This document shows, piece by piece, positions 25,275 through 34,633 of a stretch of DNA of 64,000 nt (position 1 is its first letter; each line of letters begins with the position of its first letter). The DNA comes from Natrinema soli (lineage in GTDB: Archaea; Halobacteriota; Halobacteria; Halobacteriales; Natrialbaceae): contig NZ_JAQIVI010000413.1 in the NCBI RefSeq assembly GCF_028618695.1, positions 1-64,000 on the forward strand, given 5' to 3'. Below the pieces are notes generated by a model. The model worked only from the letters and a program-made list of their open reading frames with translations, was not told the origin of the DNA and searched no databases. Made by a program: the position numbers and the translations under genes.

Positions 25275-26951
25275 ATGAAAGTCCACGAAGCAGTCATCAG
25301 GCTGTTCAACGAGGAGGGAGTCGAGACGCTGTTCGCGCTGATGAGCGAGGATACGATGCGCACGCTTTCGACGGTACACGAGCAGTGGAGCGGAGAGATG
25401 GGCGTCGTCCACACGCGCCACGAGCAGGGTGCCGTCGCGATGGCCGACGGCTACTCGCGGGCGGGTGACGACGTTGGCGTCTGTCTCATCGGTCGAGGGC
25501 CCGCCGTCGCACAGACCGGCACCTCGCTCGTCACGGCTCGGAAGAAGGGGTCGAAGCTGCTCGTCATCGTTCCGGAGATGTCCGTGTCCGACACCTACGA
25601 TATCAAGGACTTCGAACAGGAATCCTTCCTGGAGTCGACGGTCGGCACCGTCCGTTCCGCTCGAAGCCCCGAAACACTGCTTCCGACGCTCGAGGAGGCC
25701 TTCCGGAGCCTCCGAGTCGGAGAGGGGCCGATAGCGGTACAGGTTCCGTGGGACGTACTGGACGGCGAACTTCCCGATTCCGACGTCGAGATCGACCGAA
25801 ATCGATCGGCGACGGCGACGAATGCTGCGACATCGAACGCTCGACTCCACCCCGACGACGACGCGATCGATGCGGCCGTCGACCTGTACCTCGATTCGGA
25901 CGCGACCAAAATCCCGATGGTCGTCGCCGGTCGCGGCGCGATCGAGGCGGACGCGAAGGAGGCGATCGAGTCGTTCGCTGAGCGGACGAACGCCGTGCTC
26001 GCCACCACCCTGCAGGCTCGAGGCTACTTCGACGATCATCCGTTCTCGCTCGGGGTCGTCGGCGATTTCGGGAGCAACATCGCGAACGAACACCTGCACG
26101 AAAGCGACTTCGTGCTGGCGGTCGGCTGTAGCCTGAACCCGTATACGACGGATTCCGGACACCTCATCGAGGACGAGACCAAAGTCGTCCACGTCGATGC
26201 GGACCCGAGCGCAATCGGTCGGTACGAGTCCGTCGATCTCGGCGTCCGAGGGGACGCCCGGCTGACGGTCGACGCGTTGACCGCGCAGCTAGAGGCGCAC
26301 GGAATCGACCGAAGCGGCGAGTTCTGGACCGATCGGTTCCGGAATCGGATCGCGGACACGCCGGCGCTGGACGAGGGCGAGTTCCCCGAACAGGAGGGGC
26401 GAATCGATCCGCGTGAGCTGGTCCGAGGTCTCGATCGCATCCTGCCCGAAAACCGGGTGGTCGTCAGCGACGGTGGGCACTTTTCCCGGTGGGTCCTCGA
26501 CGGGGTTTCGACGCCGGAACCGGCCGATTTCCACTGGACGCTCGACTTCGCGGCGATCGGGCAGGGACTCTCCCACGGGATCGGGGCAGCGTTGAACTCG
26601 GGTGACCGCACTCCCGTCACGATCTGCGGCGATGCGGGATTCATGATGGCGCTTCAGGAGGTGGACACCGCCGTCCGCCACGAGATACCTGTGACGATCG
26701 TCGTGATGAGCGACAGCGCGCTCGGAACGGAGTATCACAGTCTGCAAACCGCCAACAAGTACGCCGACGTCGCTCTCCTGGAGGCACCCGACATCGCAGA
26801 CGTCGCACGGTCGCTCGGCGCGGACGGCTACACCGTTCGCTCGAGCGGCGATCTGGACGCTCTCAGCGACGTTCTCGACCACCAACCGGACGGGCCGGTC
26901 GTCGTCGACTGCAAGACGAACAGCGCCGTCCGCCATCGAAGCAAGATGTAG
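25275..26951 (+). CDS. Thiamine pyrophosphate-dependent enzyme (acetolactate synthase-like)
   Basis: A 558-residue three-domain TPP enzyme. The PYR domain has the activating Glu in HTRHEQGAVAMADGYSR (about residue 50), the central domain follows from about residue 190, and the PP domain carries the cofactor motif starting GDAGFMMALQEVDTAVRH and running to VVMSDSALGTEYHSLQ. The motif is GDA rather than GDG, within family variation. Members include acetolactate synthase, benzoylformate and oxalyl-CoA decarboxylase and sulfoacetaldehyde acetyltransferase. The CoA-transferase next door makes an oxalyl-CoA-decarboxylase-like role worth considering, but I see no specific support. No small regulatory subunit is adjacent, so an anabolic acetolactate synthase is less likely. 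Confidence 0.87.
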   Translation: MKVHEAVIRLFNEEGVETLFALMSEDTMRTLSTVHEQWSGEMGVVHTRHEQGAVAMADGYSRAGDDVGVCLIGRGPAVAQTGTSLVTARKKGSKLLVIVPEMSVSDTYDIKDFEQESFLESTVGTVRSARSPETLLPTLEEAFRSLRVGEGPIAVQVPWDVLDGELPDSDVEIDRNRSATATNAATSNARLHPDDDAIDAAVDLYLDSDATKIPMVVAGRGAIEADAKEAIESFAERTNAVLATTLQARGYFDDHPFSLGVVGDFGSNIANEHLHESDFVLAVGCSLNPYTTDSGHLIEDETKVVHVDADPSAIGRYESVDLGVRGDARLTVDALTAQLEAHGIDRSGEFWTDRFRNRIADTPALDEGEFPEQEGRIDPRELVRGLDRILPENRVVVSDGGHFSRWVLDGVSTPEPADFHWTLDFAAIGQGLSHGIGAALNSGDRTPVTICGDAGFMMALQEVDTAVRHEIPVTIVVMSDSALGTEYHSLQTANKYADVALLEAPDIADVARSLGADGYTVRSSGDLDALSDVLDHQPDGPVVVDCKTNSAVRHRSKM

Positions 26952-27010
26952 CGGGATGTCGAACGACGCATCGTCGAACCTGTCCCGCCTTCACCGTTTC
27001 CTTTTCTCGC

Positions 27011-27064
27011 GTCCGCCCATCCACCCGTCCGCCCGTTTGCCGTCCGCCCGTCTGCTGTCCGCCC
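27011..27064. repeat. Short tandem repeat GTCCGCCC, four copies
   Basis: GTCCGCCC begins at 27011, 27027, 27042 and 27057, a period of 15-16 bases with variable T/C-rich filling. It lies in the intergenic stretch before a decayed SDR gene. The copies are too short and too close to be a CRISPR array. Confidence 0.6.
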
Positions 27065-27171
27065 GCTCGTGCCCGTCAGTAGTCCGAAGTGGTTGTTTCC
27101 GAAAATCCGGCGTACTGCCGACTCAGCGTCAGTACCGGTACGCTTTCGTTCGGTTACCGACATGGTAACGC

Positions 27172-27534
27172 ATGGATCTCGGACTGGACGGTACCGTCGC
27201 GCTGGTTACGGCCTCGAGCAGCGGTCTCGGAAAGGCGTCCGCGAAAGCCCTCGCGAGGGAGGGCGCACACGTCGTTATCAACGGGCGAGACGAACAGCGG
27301 TTGGCCGACGTTGTCGAGCAGATCGGCGATCCGGACGCGTTCGGCGATATCGTCGCGTTTCTGCTCTGGCGGCACCGTCGCGACCATCGTCGCGACGATT
27401 GTCCTCCACGCCGGTGGTTTCGCCTGTCGCTGGGATCGTTGTGGTCGCTGAGACGGACTGTTGGAAGTCATTCCCGGAGCAACCACGCACTGTCCTGCGG
27501 TCGCGCCGGTAAATCGTTACAACAGCCCGTATGA
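27172..27534 (+). pseudogene. Decayed short-chain dehydrogenase (internal deletion)
   Basis: The N-terminus is a normal SDR start: LDGTVALVTASSSGLGKASA and HVVINGRDEQRLADVVEQ. After about 50 codons it jumps straight to the sequence that precedes the C-terminus of SDRs (IGDPDAFGDIVAFL), skipping roughly 150 residues with the NNAG and YxxxK motifs. The frame then becomes arginine-rich nonsense, while another frame continues SGGTVATIVATIVLHAGG, so a frameshift followed. No dehydrogenase activity is possible. It stands between the TPP enzyme and the IclR regulator, co-directional with both. Confidence 0.75.
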
Positions 27535-27716
27535 GGCGGTAGCGGCCGGAACACTCGAGATCGGAGCCGGAATCGAATCTACTCGACCCGAAGCACGGAG
27601 TGCGAGCGTTCTATTCGGGCCGGAAGCACAGATAGTTACGAAACCGATCGAATTCACCGAAATCGTTCGGAAAAGCCAGATCTCGGTCGGGACAGATAGG
27701 TGTTCGAGTATACGGA

Positions 27717-27724
27717 ATCTTTAT
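27717..27724 (+). promoter_or_regulatory. TATA-like box of the IclR gene
   Basis: TCTTTATG lies about 28 bases upstream of the ATG at 27750 and favours that codon over the in-frame ATG at 27723, which falls inside the box itself. Confidence 0.5.
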
Positions 27725-27749
27725 GGAACAAGATACGTTACCTGTTCGC

Positions 27750-28517
27750 ATGGAAACGTACACGGATCCGGGGACGGTGAAGGCGACGCGGACGACGTTC
27801 GAGATCATCGAAACGCTCGCCGAAGCGGACGGCGGTCAGATCACCGAGATCGCGGACGAACTCGGTCTCGCAAAGAGCACCATCCACCGGCATCTGGCGA
27901 CGCTCGAGGACCTCGAGTACGTGGTCAAAGACGGGGACCGGTATCGAATCGGCTTTCGATTCCTGGAACTGGGTGAAGGGACGAAAAAGCGCACCGACAC
28001 GTACCAGATGGCGAGTCAGAAAGTCAAGAAGATCGCCGAACAAACCGCCGAGCGAGCGCAGTTCGTCGTCGAGGAACACGGCAAGGCCGTCTACGTGTTC
28101 GGAGAGACCGGTGAACACGCCGTGCAAACCGACTCCGTGATCGGCAAGTACCGGCCGCTTCAATCGATGGCTGCGGGAAAAGCGATCCTCGCATACCTCC
28201 CCGAGGAGCGCGTCGAAGAGATCATCCAGCAACACGGGCTGCCGTCGTTGACCGAGAACACGATCACGGACGAGGACGAACTCTACGAGGAACTCGAGGA
28301 GATCCGAGAGCGAGGGTACAGCATCAACGATCAGGAGACGATCCCCGGGCTTCGGGCGATCGGTGTCCCGATCGAGTGCCCGGACGGCGGCGTCTTCGGC
28401 GCACTCAGCGTCTCCGGCCCCACACACCGCGTGCAAGGTGATCGCCTCGAGGAAACGATTCCGAATATCCTTCTCGGAACGGCGAACGAACTCGAACTGG
28501 ATATGAAATACTCTTGA
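27750..28517 (+). CDS. IclR-family transcriptional regulator
   Basis: A 255-residue regulator. The N-terminal winged helix-turn-helix (about residues 12-70) reads TTFEIIETLAEADGGQITEI and LGLAKSTIHRHLATLEDL. The C-terminal IclR effector domain (about residues 85-250) includes the PLQSMAAGKAILAYLPEERV segment and GYSINDQETIPGLRAIGVPI. IclR proteins usually sense a pathway metabolite. Being the only such regulator inside the acyl-CoA region, it is the best candidate controller of these catabolic genes. The start was set by promoter spacing; starting at 27723 would add nine residues. Confidence 0.9.
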   Translation: METYTDPGTVKATRTTFEIIETLAEADGGQITEIADELGLAKSTIHRHLATLEDLEYVVKDGDRYRIGFRFLELGEGTKKRTDTYQMASQKVKKIAEQTAERAQFVVEEHGKAVYVFGETGEHAVQTDSVIGKYRPLQSMAAGKAILAYLPEERVEEIIQQHGLPSLTENTITDEDELYEELEEIRERGYSINDQETIPGLRAIGVPIECPDGGVFGALSVSGPTHRVQGDRLEETIPNILLGTANELELDMKYS

Positions 28518-28590
28518 ACCCGCACTGTGACGGTCGACTCAGGGAACAACGCACCGTGTTCCGAATTTCGGCCCGATCTGACCGTATCAT

Positions 28591-28657
28591 CCCAAAACCC
28601 GTCCCGATCGGTCCGTAGCGTATCTTCCCCAAACCCGTTCTGATCGGTCCGCAGCCG
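28591..28657. repeat. Duplicated intergenic unit (about 36-base period)
   Basis: Two neighbouring units share CCAAAACCCGT or CCCAAACCCGT, then CGATCGGTCCG or TGATCGGTCCG followed by a GC-rich end. They lie between the convergent IclR and SDR genes and may be a local duplication with no further function. Confidence 0.5.
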
Positions 28658-28729
28658 TTCGATTCACCGACGCGGCGCTATCGATCGTTCCTCGATGGAG
28701 AACGGAATCCGCTCACGCGTCGGGACGAG

Positions 28730-29479
28730 CTAGCCGGAAAACTTGTCGCGACGGTACAGGCCCAGTTCGCTCACCGTGTTCGGCGTCTCCTGACGCGCGA
28801 CGAACGCGATCGCGTCGGCGACGTCTCGAGGTCCGGTGACTTCGTCCCGTTCGTACCGTTCCTCCGAGGTCTGTTCTCGGAACTCCTTGCCGAACTCCGT
28901 CCTGACTTCCGACGGGTTGACGATGCTGACGGCGATGTCATCCGTCCCGACCTGTCCCGCGAGGCTCTTCGCGAATCCGCGGGTCCACCACTTCGACGCC
29001 GCGTACAGCGGCGCGTCCGGACGCGGGTTCTTGCCCGCGTAGCTCGCGACGAAAATCGCCGTTCCGTTCGTTTCGCGGAGGTGCGGAATCGCCGCTCGGG
29101 CCGTGTAGAACATCCCGTCGACGTTCACGCCCATGACGGTTCGATACTGATCGGTCGGAAACTCCTCGACGGGCGTCTCGGAATCGGTCGCGATCCCCGC
29201 GTTGTTCACCAGCACATCGAGGCGGCCGAATTCCGAGACCGTCTGCTCGACGGCCGCCTCGACCTCGTCTTCGTCGCTCACGTCTGCGGGACAGACGAGC
29301 GCCGACGCATCCGTCTCGGACTCGATTTCGGCGGCGAGTGCCGTCAACCGATCTTCGCGACGGGCGACGAGTGCGACGTCGGCACCGTCGGCCGCGAGTG
29401 CACGAGCCGTTTCCCGTCCGATTCCCGCACTCGCGCCGGTAACGATCGCTCCGTTGTCTGCCAGTGGGTGGGTAGCCAT
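28730..29479 (-). CDS. SDR-family oxidoreductase
   Basis: A 249-residue short-chain dehydrogenase. Seen: GAIVTGASAGIGRETARAL, the basic residues after beta-2 (LVARREDRL) that suggest NADP(H), VLVNNAGIATDSETP, and the catalytic Tyr-Lys in LYAASKWWTRGFAKSLAG. The C-terminus lacks the TGxxxxxDGG pattern of FabG and ends VSELGLYRRDKFSG, as in the group that contains sepiapterin reductase-like and short-chain alcohol dehydrogenases. It converges with the IclR gene. The link to acyl-CoA metabolism is positional only. Confidence 0.87.
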   Translation of the reverse strand: MATHPLADNGAIVTGASAGIGRETARALAADGADVALVARREDRLTALAAEIESETDASALVCPADVSDEDEVEAAVEQTVSEFGRLDVLVNNAGIATDSETPVEEFPTDQYRTVMGVNVDGMFYTARAAIPHLRETNGTAIFVASYAGKNPRPDAPLYAASKWWTRGFAKSLAGQVGTDDIAVSIVNPSEVRTEFGKEFREQTSEERYERDEVTGPRDVADAIAFVARQETPNTVSELGLYRRDKFSG

Positions 29480-29654
29480 CGGTGAGACATTGTCGCGGTG
29501 ATGCTAAACTCTACGTGTTACTGCTGTGAGCGTATTCAGACTCGTGTCGTTTCCGACGGGTCCGCTCGAGGGGCTTCTCCTACCCACGGCACACGCGCTT
29601 CCATCCGCGGTGTGCGTCCGATGATCGACCACCGGAAGACGACGGAACGGTCGG

Positions 29655-30833
29655 CTACAATCCGAGCCGAAAGATTCGATTCGCCGCGAGGATACCGAGG
29701 CCGAGGATCATGATTCCGGCGAGTAACGTGAACGAGACGTCCCACCCGTACAGGTCGGCGAGAATACCGATCACGACGCTGCCCGTCGCGCCCGTCGTCA
29801 TGTACGCGGTCCTGACGAGCCCGAATCCGGTACCGCGCTCGGACGCCCCCAGGAGATCCATGAATCGCGACTGGATCGGCGCTCCCCAGCTCATCGCGAG
29901 TCCGATGAACAACACGCCCGCGACGAACTGCGGGAGGCTCCCGGCGACGACGAGCAGTCCGTACCCGGCGATACCGGCGCTCATCGTCACGATCGCGGCC
30001 GAATCGCGACCGATTCGATCCGAGAGCGCGCCCATCAGCGGTTGCGTGAGCCCGTGGACGACGAAGTACAGCGAGAAGAGCGCGCTCGCGATCGCCGGTG
30101 AGAGTCCCTGTCCCTCGGCGAAAAACGTCGGCAGGAACGATGCCGTCGCCTGCCAGACGAAGGCGCAGAGAAACGAGAGCAGCGTCGTGTACGCGATCGA
30201 CGGTCGGAAGAGCAGCTCGAACATCGCGCCGAGTTCGGCCCGTTCGCGCATCGGCTGCTCGGGTCGATCCGGTTCTGTCGGGCGGATTCGCCACGCGAAC
30301 AGGACGAAAATCGGGGCTGCGACGGAAAAACCGAGTAACACGCCCGCTCGCCACCCGTACCGAACGGCGATCAGCGTCGCGGCGACCGGCGCGACGAGGC
30401 CCGCGACGGGGCCGCCGGCGATGTGCAACCCGATCGCGCGACCCGTGTCCGCGAACTGCTTCGTGAGATACGTCGTTGCGACCGTGTAGTGGAGCCCGGC
30501 ACCGACGCCGAGAACGATCGTAAAGAGGACGAAAAATTCGTACGACGGAGAAACGGCGAGCAGTACACTGGCGATTGCGGTCAATCCGAGCGCGACGAGA
30601 ATGACCCGTCGTTCTCCGAACCGATCACCGAGGATGCCGCTCGGGAACTGGGTGAGCGCGTACGTCCCCCACATCAGCGATAACGCGGTTCCGAGAGCCG
30701 CGTTCGAAACGGCGAAATCGTCCGTGATAGCGGGAACGAGCGGGCTGATCGCGAGCCGAGCGGCCATCGTCGCCATGAACGCAAACGTGCAGAGAAGCAG
30801 CGCCGTACGTTGATATCGCCAGTTCACAGGCAC
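29655..30833 (-). CDS. MFS transporter
   Basis: A 392-residue major-facilitator protein with twelve readable hydrophobic segments. The loop 2-3 signature is visible (LGDRFGERRVILV), and the second half has LMGALSDRIGRDSAAIV, the mirrored loop. There is no signal peptide. It resembles the metabolite:proton symporter/nitrate-sugar group but the substrate cannot be read. Together with two other MFS carriers and the TRAP system it gives this region four candidate transporters for the degraded compounds. Confidence 0.88.
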   Translation of the reverse strand: MPVNWRYQRTALLLCTFAFMATMAARLAISPLVPAITDDFAVSNAALGTALSLMWGTYALTQFPSGILGDRFGERRVILVALGLTAIASVLLAVSPSYEFFVLFTIVLGVGAGLHYTVATTYLTKQFADTGRAIGLHIAGGPVAGLVAPVAATLIAVRYGWRAGVLLGFSVAAPIFVLFAWRIRPTEPDRPEQPMRERAELGAMFELLFRPSIAYTTLLSFLCAFVWQATASFLPTFFAEGQGLSPAIASALFSLYFVVHGLTQPLMGALSDRIGRDSAAIVTMSAGIAGYGLLVVAGSLPQFVAGVLFIGLAMSWGAPIQSRFMDLLGASERGTGFGLVRTAYMTTGATGSVVIGILADLYGWDVSFTLLAGIMILGLGILAANRIFRLGL

Positions 30834-31033
30834 CCTACAGAGAGCCGATGAAAACGATTTGCGGTATCGGACTATCTGGCCGAATTACGAGTCGTCGCCG
30901 TCGGAACGCGTTGCGCCGGTCCGTACAGACAGGCCCGGGACGGACATTAACGGGCTCGAGACGGACACTGACTGAATCGGGATGGACACTGACGGGCTAC
31001 CGACGGACGACGGGGAGGACTCGATGGCGATCA

Positions 31034-32194
31034 TTACGACGATAGCAGGTCGTCGGCGATGATACGTTTCTGTATCTCGTTGGTTCCCTCGAAGATGCGA
31101 GTCACTCGAGCATCCCGCCAGTATCGCTCGACGTCGAAGTCAGTCGTGTAGCCGTAGCCGCCGTGAATTTGAATCCCTTCGCTGGTGACCTCCTCGGCGA
31201 TATCGCTGGCGAAGAGTTTCGCCATCGCGGCTTCGGCGTCTGCTCGCTCGCCGGAGTCGACCGCGTCGGCGACGAGCAGCGTCAACGCCCGCGCGGCCTC
31301 GACCTGCGTCACCATGTCCGCCAACTTGAATCTGATCGCCTGAAACTCCGAGATCGGCTCGTCGAACTGCACGCGTTCCGTCGCGTACTGAACCGAGTCT
31401 TCGATCGCGCCGCGCGCTAATCCCACCGACCGGGCGGCGGTGTGGACGCGGCCTTCCTCGAAGAAATCCATGATCTGATAGAAGCCGTTTCCTTCCTCAC
31501 CGCCGACGAGCTTGTCGGCGCTGACGCGCACGTCGTCGAAATTCACCTCCCACGTTTTCCAGCCGTGGTAGCCGATCTTGTCGATCGCCTGGCCGCTGAG
31601 ACCGTCGCGATCGAACGTCCCGGCCGGCTTCTCGACGATGAAGCCGGAAATGCCGCGATGGGCCGGCTCCGCGTCCGGGTCAGTGACAGCGTACGTGAGA
31701 ATGAAATCCGATCCCTTCGCGAACGTCGTCCACGTCTTCTGGCCGTTGAGGACGTACTCGTCGCCGTCGCGCTCGGCGCGGGTCTGCATGTTCGCGACGT
31801 CGCTGCCCGCGTTCGGCTCGCTGATCGCGATGCTCTTGAGCGCGTCTCCGGAGGCCATCTTCGGCAAATACTCCTCTTTCTGCTCGTCCGTCGCTCCCGC
31901 AAGGCTCTGTCCGCGGGCGATGATACTGCCGACGCTGAGCCACCCTCGAGAGAGCTCCTCGGCGATAACCGCGTACGACTTCAGATCCATCCCGAGTCCG
32001 CCGTATTCCTCGTCGATGAGGATGCCGAAAAACCCCATCTCGCCGAGCTGAGAGACGAGTTCGGCCGACATCTCCTCTTTTTTCGGGTCGCGTTCGCTCG
32101 CCTCCGGGCGGACCTCGTTCGTGACGAACCGCTTCGTTTCGTCACGCAGCAGCTTGTGTTCGTCTGACAGTATCGTGTCCGAAATGTTGTTCAT
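31034..32194 (-). CDS. Acyl-CoA dehydrogenase (canonical, with EGT catalytic Glu)
   Basis: A 386-residue acyl-CoA dehydrogenase with all canonical motifs: LSDEHKLLRDETKRFV, IDEEYGGLGMDLKSYAVIAE, ISEPNAGSDVANMQTRAERD, LNGQKTWTTFAKGSDF, GGYGYTTDFDVERYWRDARV and the terminal IFEGTNEIQKRIIADDLL. The Glu in FEGT is at the medium/short-chain catalytic position, the only one of the five intact dehydrogenases here that has it. Starting at MNNISDT it has an AT-rich TATA-like region (ATATTAAAAGGTTTAATAA on the reverse strand) about 25 bases upstream. It appears to be monocistronic and divergent from the VOC protein. Confidence 0.93.
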   Translation of the reverse strand: MNNISDTILSDEHKLLRDETKRFVTNEVRPEASERDPKKEEMSAELVSQLGEMGFFGILIDEEYGGLGMDLKSYAVIAEELSRGWLSVGSIIARGQSLAGATDEQKEEYLPKMASGDALKSIAISEPNAGSDVANMQTRAERDGDEYVLNGQKTWTTFAKGSDFILTYAVTDPDAEPAHRGISGFIVEKPAGTFDRDGLSGQAIDKIGYHGWKTWEVNFDDVRVSADKLVGGEEGNGFYQIMDFFEEGRVHTAARSVGLARGAIEDSVQYATERVQFDEPISEFQAIRFKLADMVTQVEAARALTLLVADAVDSGERADAEAAMAKLFASDIAEEVTSEGIQIHGGYGYTTDFDVERYWRDARVTRIFEGTNEIQKRIIADDLLSS

Positions 32195-32430
32195 ACGTGT
32201 TCCACGTTGCGCCGATATTTATTAAACCTTTTAATATATTCCGGATCAGTCACTCAGTGAGTGAAGGACGGCGGTGATTTGCGATGGGGTTCGTCATCCG
32301 CCGGGGCCGTCGGCGTCCCACATCTCCGTCGAACAGTTCGAAGCAGCGCTCGAGCGGTGCTCACGCAGCATTCGAGCGGCGACCGATCCGACTAAACGAA
32401 TATAAGTGCGGTCCGCATTGCCATACCACG

Positions 32431-32892
32431 ATGGATGAAATCGATCACATCGCACACGCAGTGTGGGACCTGTCGGACGCGCTCGAGACCGTCACGGCCG
32501 CGGACGGCGTCGAACACGTCTGGACCCTCGAGAGCGAGAAATGGCAGTACCGAACGGCGTACATCCTGTTCGGCAGCGATATATTCACCCTGCTTTCCCC
32601 GACGAGCGAGGCGAGTTTCGTCGCCGACTACCTCGAGCGCAACGGCCAGGGGCTTCATCACATCGGTGCAACCGTTTCGGACCTCGAGACGGCCGTTGCA
32701 CAGCTGACGGCGGTCGGCGGGGAGGTCATCATGGAGGACGTGGTTTCGGGTGTCCGAAGCGAGGCGACCCTGCATCCGAAATCGCTGTTCGGCCTCCAAC
32801 TGCAACTCATCGAGTGGCACGACGACGTCGGTCCGACTGCGCGCGACCACATCGAGGCGATGCGCGCCGCCGCGGCGGACGATCGACTCTGA
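32431..32892 (+). CDS. VOC-family protein (methylmalonyl-CoA epimerase-like)
   Basis: A 153-residue vicinal-oxygen-chelate protein with two beta-alpha-beta-beta-beta modules: MDEIDHIAHAVWDLSDALE in the first and GLHHIGATVSDLETAVAQL in the second. His residues at IDHIA and LHHIG and the late Glu in QLQLIEWH are placed as the metal ligands of methylmalonyl-CoA epimerase/glyoxalase. The start is supported by AATATAAGTG at 32399-32408, a TATA box 27 bases upstream. A methylmalonyl-CoA mutase is not in this window, so the epimerase role is only a family-based suggestion. Its stop lies ten bases from the stop of the convergent LLM gene. Confidence 0.82.
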   Translation: MDEIDHIAHAVWDLSDALETVTAADGVEHVWTLESEKWQYRTAYILFGSDIFTLLSPTSEASFVADYLERNGQGLHHIGATVSDLETAVAQLTAVGGEVIMEDVVSGVRSEATLHPKSLFGLQLQLIEWHDDVGPTARDHIEAMRAAAADDRL

Positions 32893-32901
32893 GTCGACGA
32901 G

Positions 32902-33909
32902 TTACGCGATCGTCTCGCCGACGTTGTCGATCGTCTCGCGTATCTCTTCGACGGTGGCGGTGGTCGGCGGAAGCAGTGCGAGCGTGTCGGCGATCCCCTC
33001 GTATCGCTCGAAGCGGTCACCGACGGTATCCGGACTGCCGGCGATCGCGATCTCGTCGAGGAGGTCGTCGCTGACGGCCGCCCGGGCCGCATCCTTCTCG
33101 CCGGCCTCCCACTCGTCCTGGATCCGGTCGGCGGCGTCCCGGAACCCGTGATCGGCCACCGCATCGTAATGGAACGCTCCCATCGCGCCGACGTAGAACG
33201 CGATCATCTCCCGGCACCTGTCCCGAGCCCGCTCGCCGTCTTCGAGGACGCATGTCGTCACCCACGGGATCGTCGCGACCGCTTCGGGATCGCGATCTCG
33301 CTTTCGAGCGCCGCGATCGACGTGTTCGCGCTTCGCCGGGAGCGCCGACACCGGAATGCGGTTCGGCATCCATCCGTCGCCGAACCCGCCCGTCAGTTCG
33401 ATGTTCGTCTCGCCCTGTGCGGCGACGTAAATCGGAACGTCCGAGCGACGCGGTTCGAATCGGAGACGGAAGTGCCGGAGGTCGAATAGCTGGCCGTCGT
33501 AGCTCATCTCGTTTCCGGAGAGGACGCGTCGGACGATCTCGATCGTTTCGCGCTGGCGGCGCAACGCCGGTCGAAAGTCAACGCCGTGCCAGTTCTCGAT
33601 GACCTTCGGCCCCGACAGGCCCAGCCCGAGTACCGCCCGTCCGTCCGTGAGTTCGTCCAGCGTCGCCGCTCCCTGGGCGATCAGCGCGGGCGACCTCGAG
33701 TAGACGGGGATGATTCCCGTTCCGAGCCCGATCGTTTCCGTGCGGGCCGCGAAGTAGCCGAGGCGGGTAAACGCTTCTCGGCCCCACGTTTCGGGGACCA
33801 TCACGAGATCGTATCCGGCGTCCTCCGCCGCGAGCGCGAGGTCACACTGCTCCACTGTGGTGACGTCGCCGGTGGCTGGCAACGGCAGCGCGAGGTCGTA
33901 CGATGGCAT
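32902..33909 (-). CDS. LLM-class oxidoreductase (F420- or flavin-dependent)
   Basis: A 335-residue luciferase-like TIM-barrel monooxygenase/dehydrogenase. Seen: YDLVMVPETWGREAFTRLGY, ETIGLGTGIIPVYSRSPALI with AQGAATLDELTDGRAVLGLG, SDVPIYVAAQGETNIELTGG and the C-terminal AIAGSPDTVGDRFERYEGIA. These motifs match the methylene-tetrahydromethanopterin-reductase-like group that uses coenzyme F420, a cofactor present in haloarchaea. It may oxidise or reduce an intermediate of the pathway. A close paralogue lies at 39712. It is divergent from the CMD-family gene at 34003. Confidence 0.87.
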   Translation of the reverse strand: MPSYDLALPLPATGDVTTVEQCDLALAAEDAGYDLVMVPETWGREAFTRLGYFAARTETIGLGTGIIPVYSRSPALIAQGAATLDELTDGRAVLGLGLSGPKVIENWHGVDFRPALRRQRETIEIVRRVLSGNEMSYDGQLFDLRHFRLRFEPRRSDVPIYVAAQGETNIELTGGFGDGWMPNRIPVSALPAKREHVDRGARKRDRDPEAVATIPWVTTCVLEDGERARDRCREMIAFYVGAMGAFHYDAVADHGFRDAADRIQDEWEAGEKDAARAAVSDDLLDEIAIAGSPDTVGDRFERYEGIADTLALLPPTTATVEEIRETIDNVGETIA

Positions 33910-34002
33910 GGTATACCAAACGAGAAGAGACCGTCTTAGCTGTTTCCCACCCGCTCGAGTGCCGTCCCATTAATGTGGTCACCGCTCGCTCTAGTCGATA
34001 CG

Positions 34003-34560
34003 ATGTCGAACGAAGGAACGTCCAGGGTGCCGTACATCACCGCCAAAGAGCAGCTTTCGGACGACTGGCACGACCACTACGATCGGATCGCGGCCAGCCG
34101 GGGCCACGTTCGCGGTCCCTTCAGCGTCCTCATGAATAGCCCGGCGGTCGCGACCGAGATTGCAGACGTCGGAACGTACGTGCGCTTCGAGGGAACGCTC
34201 CCGGGGACGGTGCGAGAACTCGCGATCATCACGACGGCCCGGGAACTCGACTGCGCCTACGAGTGGGCGATACACGAGCCGCTGGCACGAGACGAGGGGG
34301 TCGCTGACGACACGATCGATATCGTCGCCACTCGAGAGTCGACGGCTCCCCTTCCGGCGGTCGACGCGCTCGTCGTCCGCTACGGCCGCGCGTTGTTCCG
34401 CGAAAACGAGGTCCCGGAGTCGCTCGTTCGGTCGGCGAGAGACCGGTTCGGCGTCGAAGGGGTCACTGAACTGACGGTGACGTTCGGCTACTACAGTATG
34501 CTGGCCTGCGTCCTGAACGCCTTCGCGGTCGACCCGGGAGAATCGCTCGAGCAGTGGTGA
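34003..34560 (+). CDS. Carboxymuconolactone decarboxylase family protein
   Basis: A 185-residue CMD-family helical protein. Seen: HVRGPFSVLMNSPAVATEIA, then TVRELAIITTARELDCAYEW followed by AIHEPLARDEGV, with the Glu-x-x-x-His arrangement of the active helix, and the closing TVTFGYYSMLACVLNAFAVD. A single Cys occurs where AhpD would have a CxxC, so peroxidase function is unlikely. The start is supported by a TATA-like ATTAATG about 30 bases upstream. It is a divergent paralogue of the protein at 7619. Both stand beside CoA-ester genes and may act on ring-opened intermediates, which is inference. Confidence 0.84.
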   Translation: MSNEGTSRVPYITAKEQLSDDWHDHYDRIAASRGHVRGPFSVLMNSPAVATEIADVGTYVRFEGTLPGTVRELAIITTARELDCAYEWAIHEPLARDEGVADDTIDIVATRESTAPLPAVDALVVRYGRALFRENEVPESLVRSARDRFGVEGVTELTVTFGYYSMLACVLNAFAVDPGESLEQW

Positions 34561-34633
34561 TCCCGTCTCGAGTGCGGGTCTCACAGGCATCGACGCGACA
34601 GTACGAACCACATTCTCAGTCGTTTGATCTCCG

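Noticed and set aside
25275..26951. Assignment as oxalyl-CoA decarboxylase because a CaiB-type CoA-transferase is adjacent
   Set aside because: General TPP motifs only; no residue specific to oxalyl-CoA binding could be identified.
27011..27064. Possible CRISPR-like array
   Set aside because: Units of eight bases with 7-8 base gaps; far too small for CRISPR repeats and spacers, and no cas genes.
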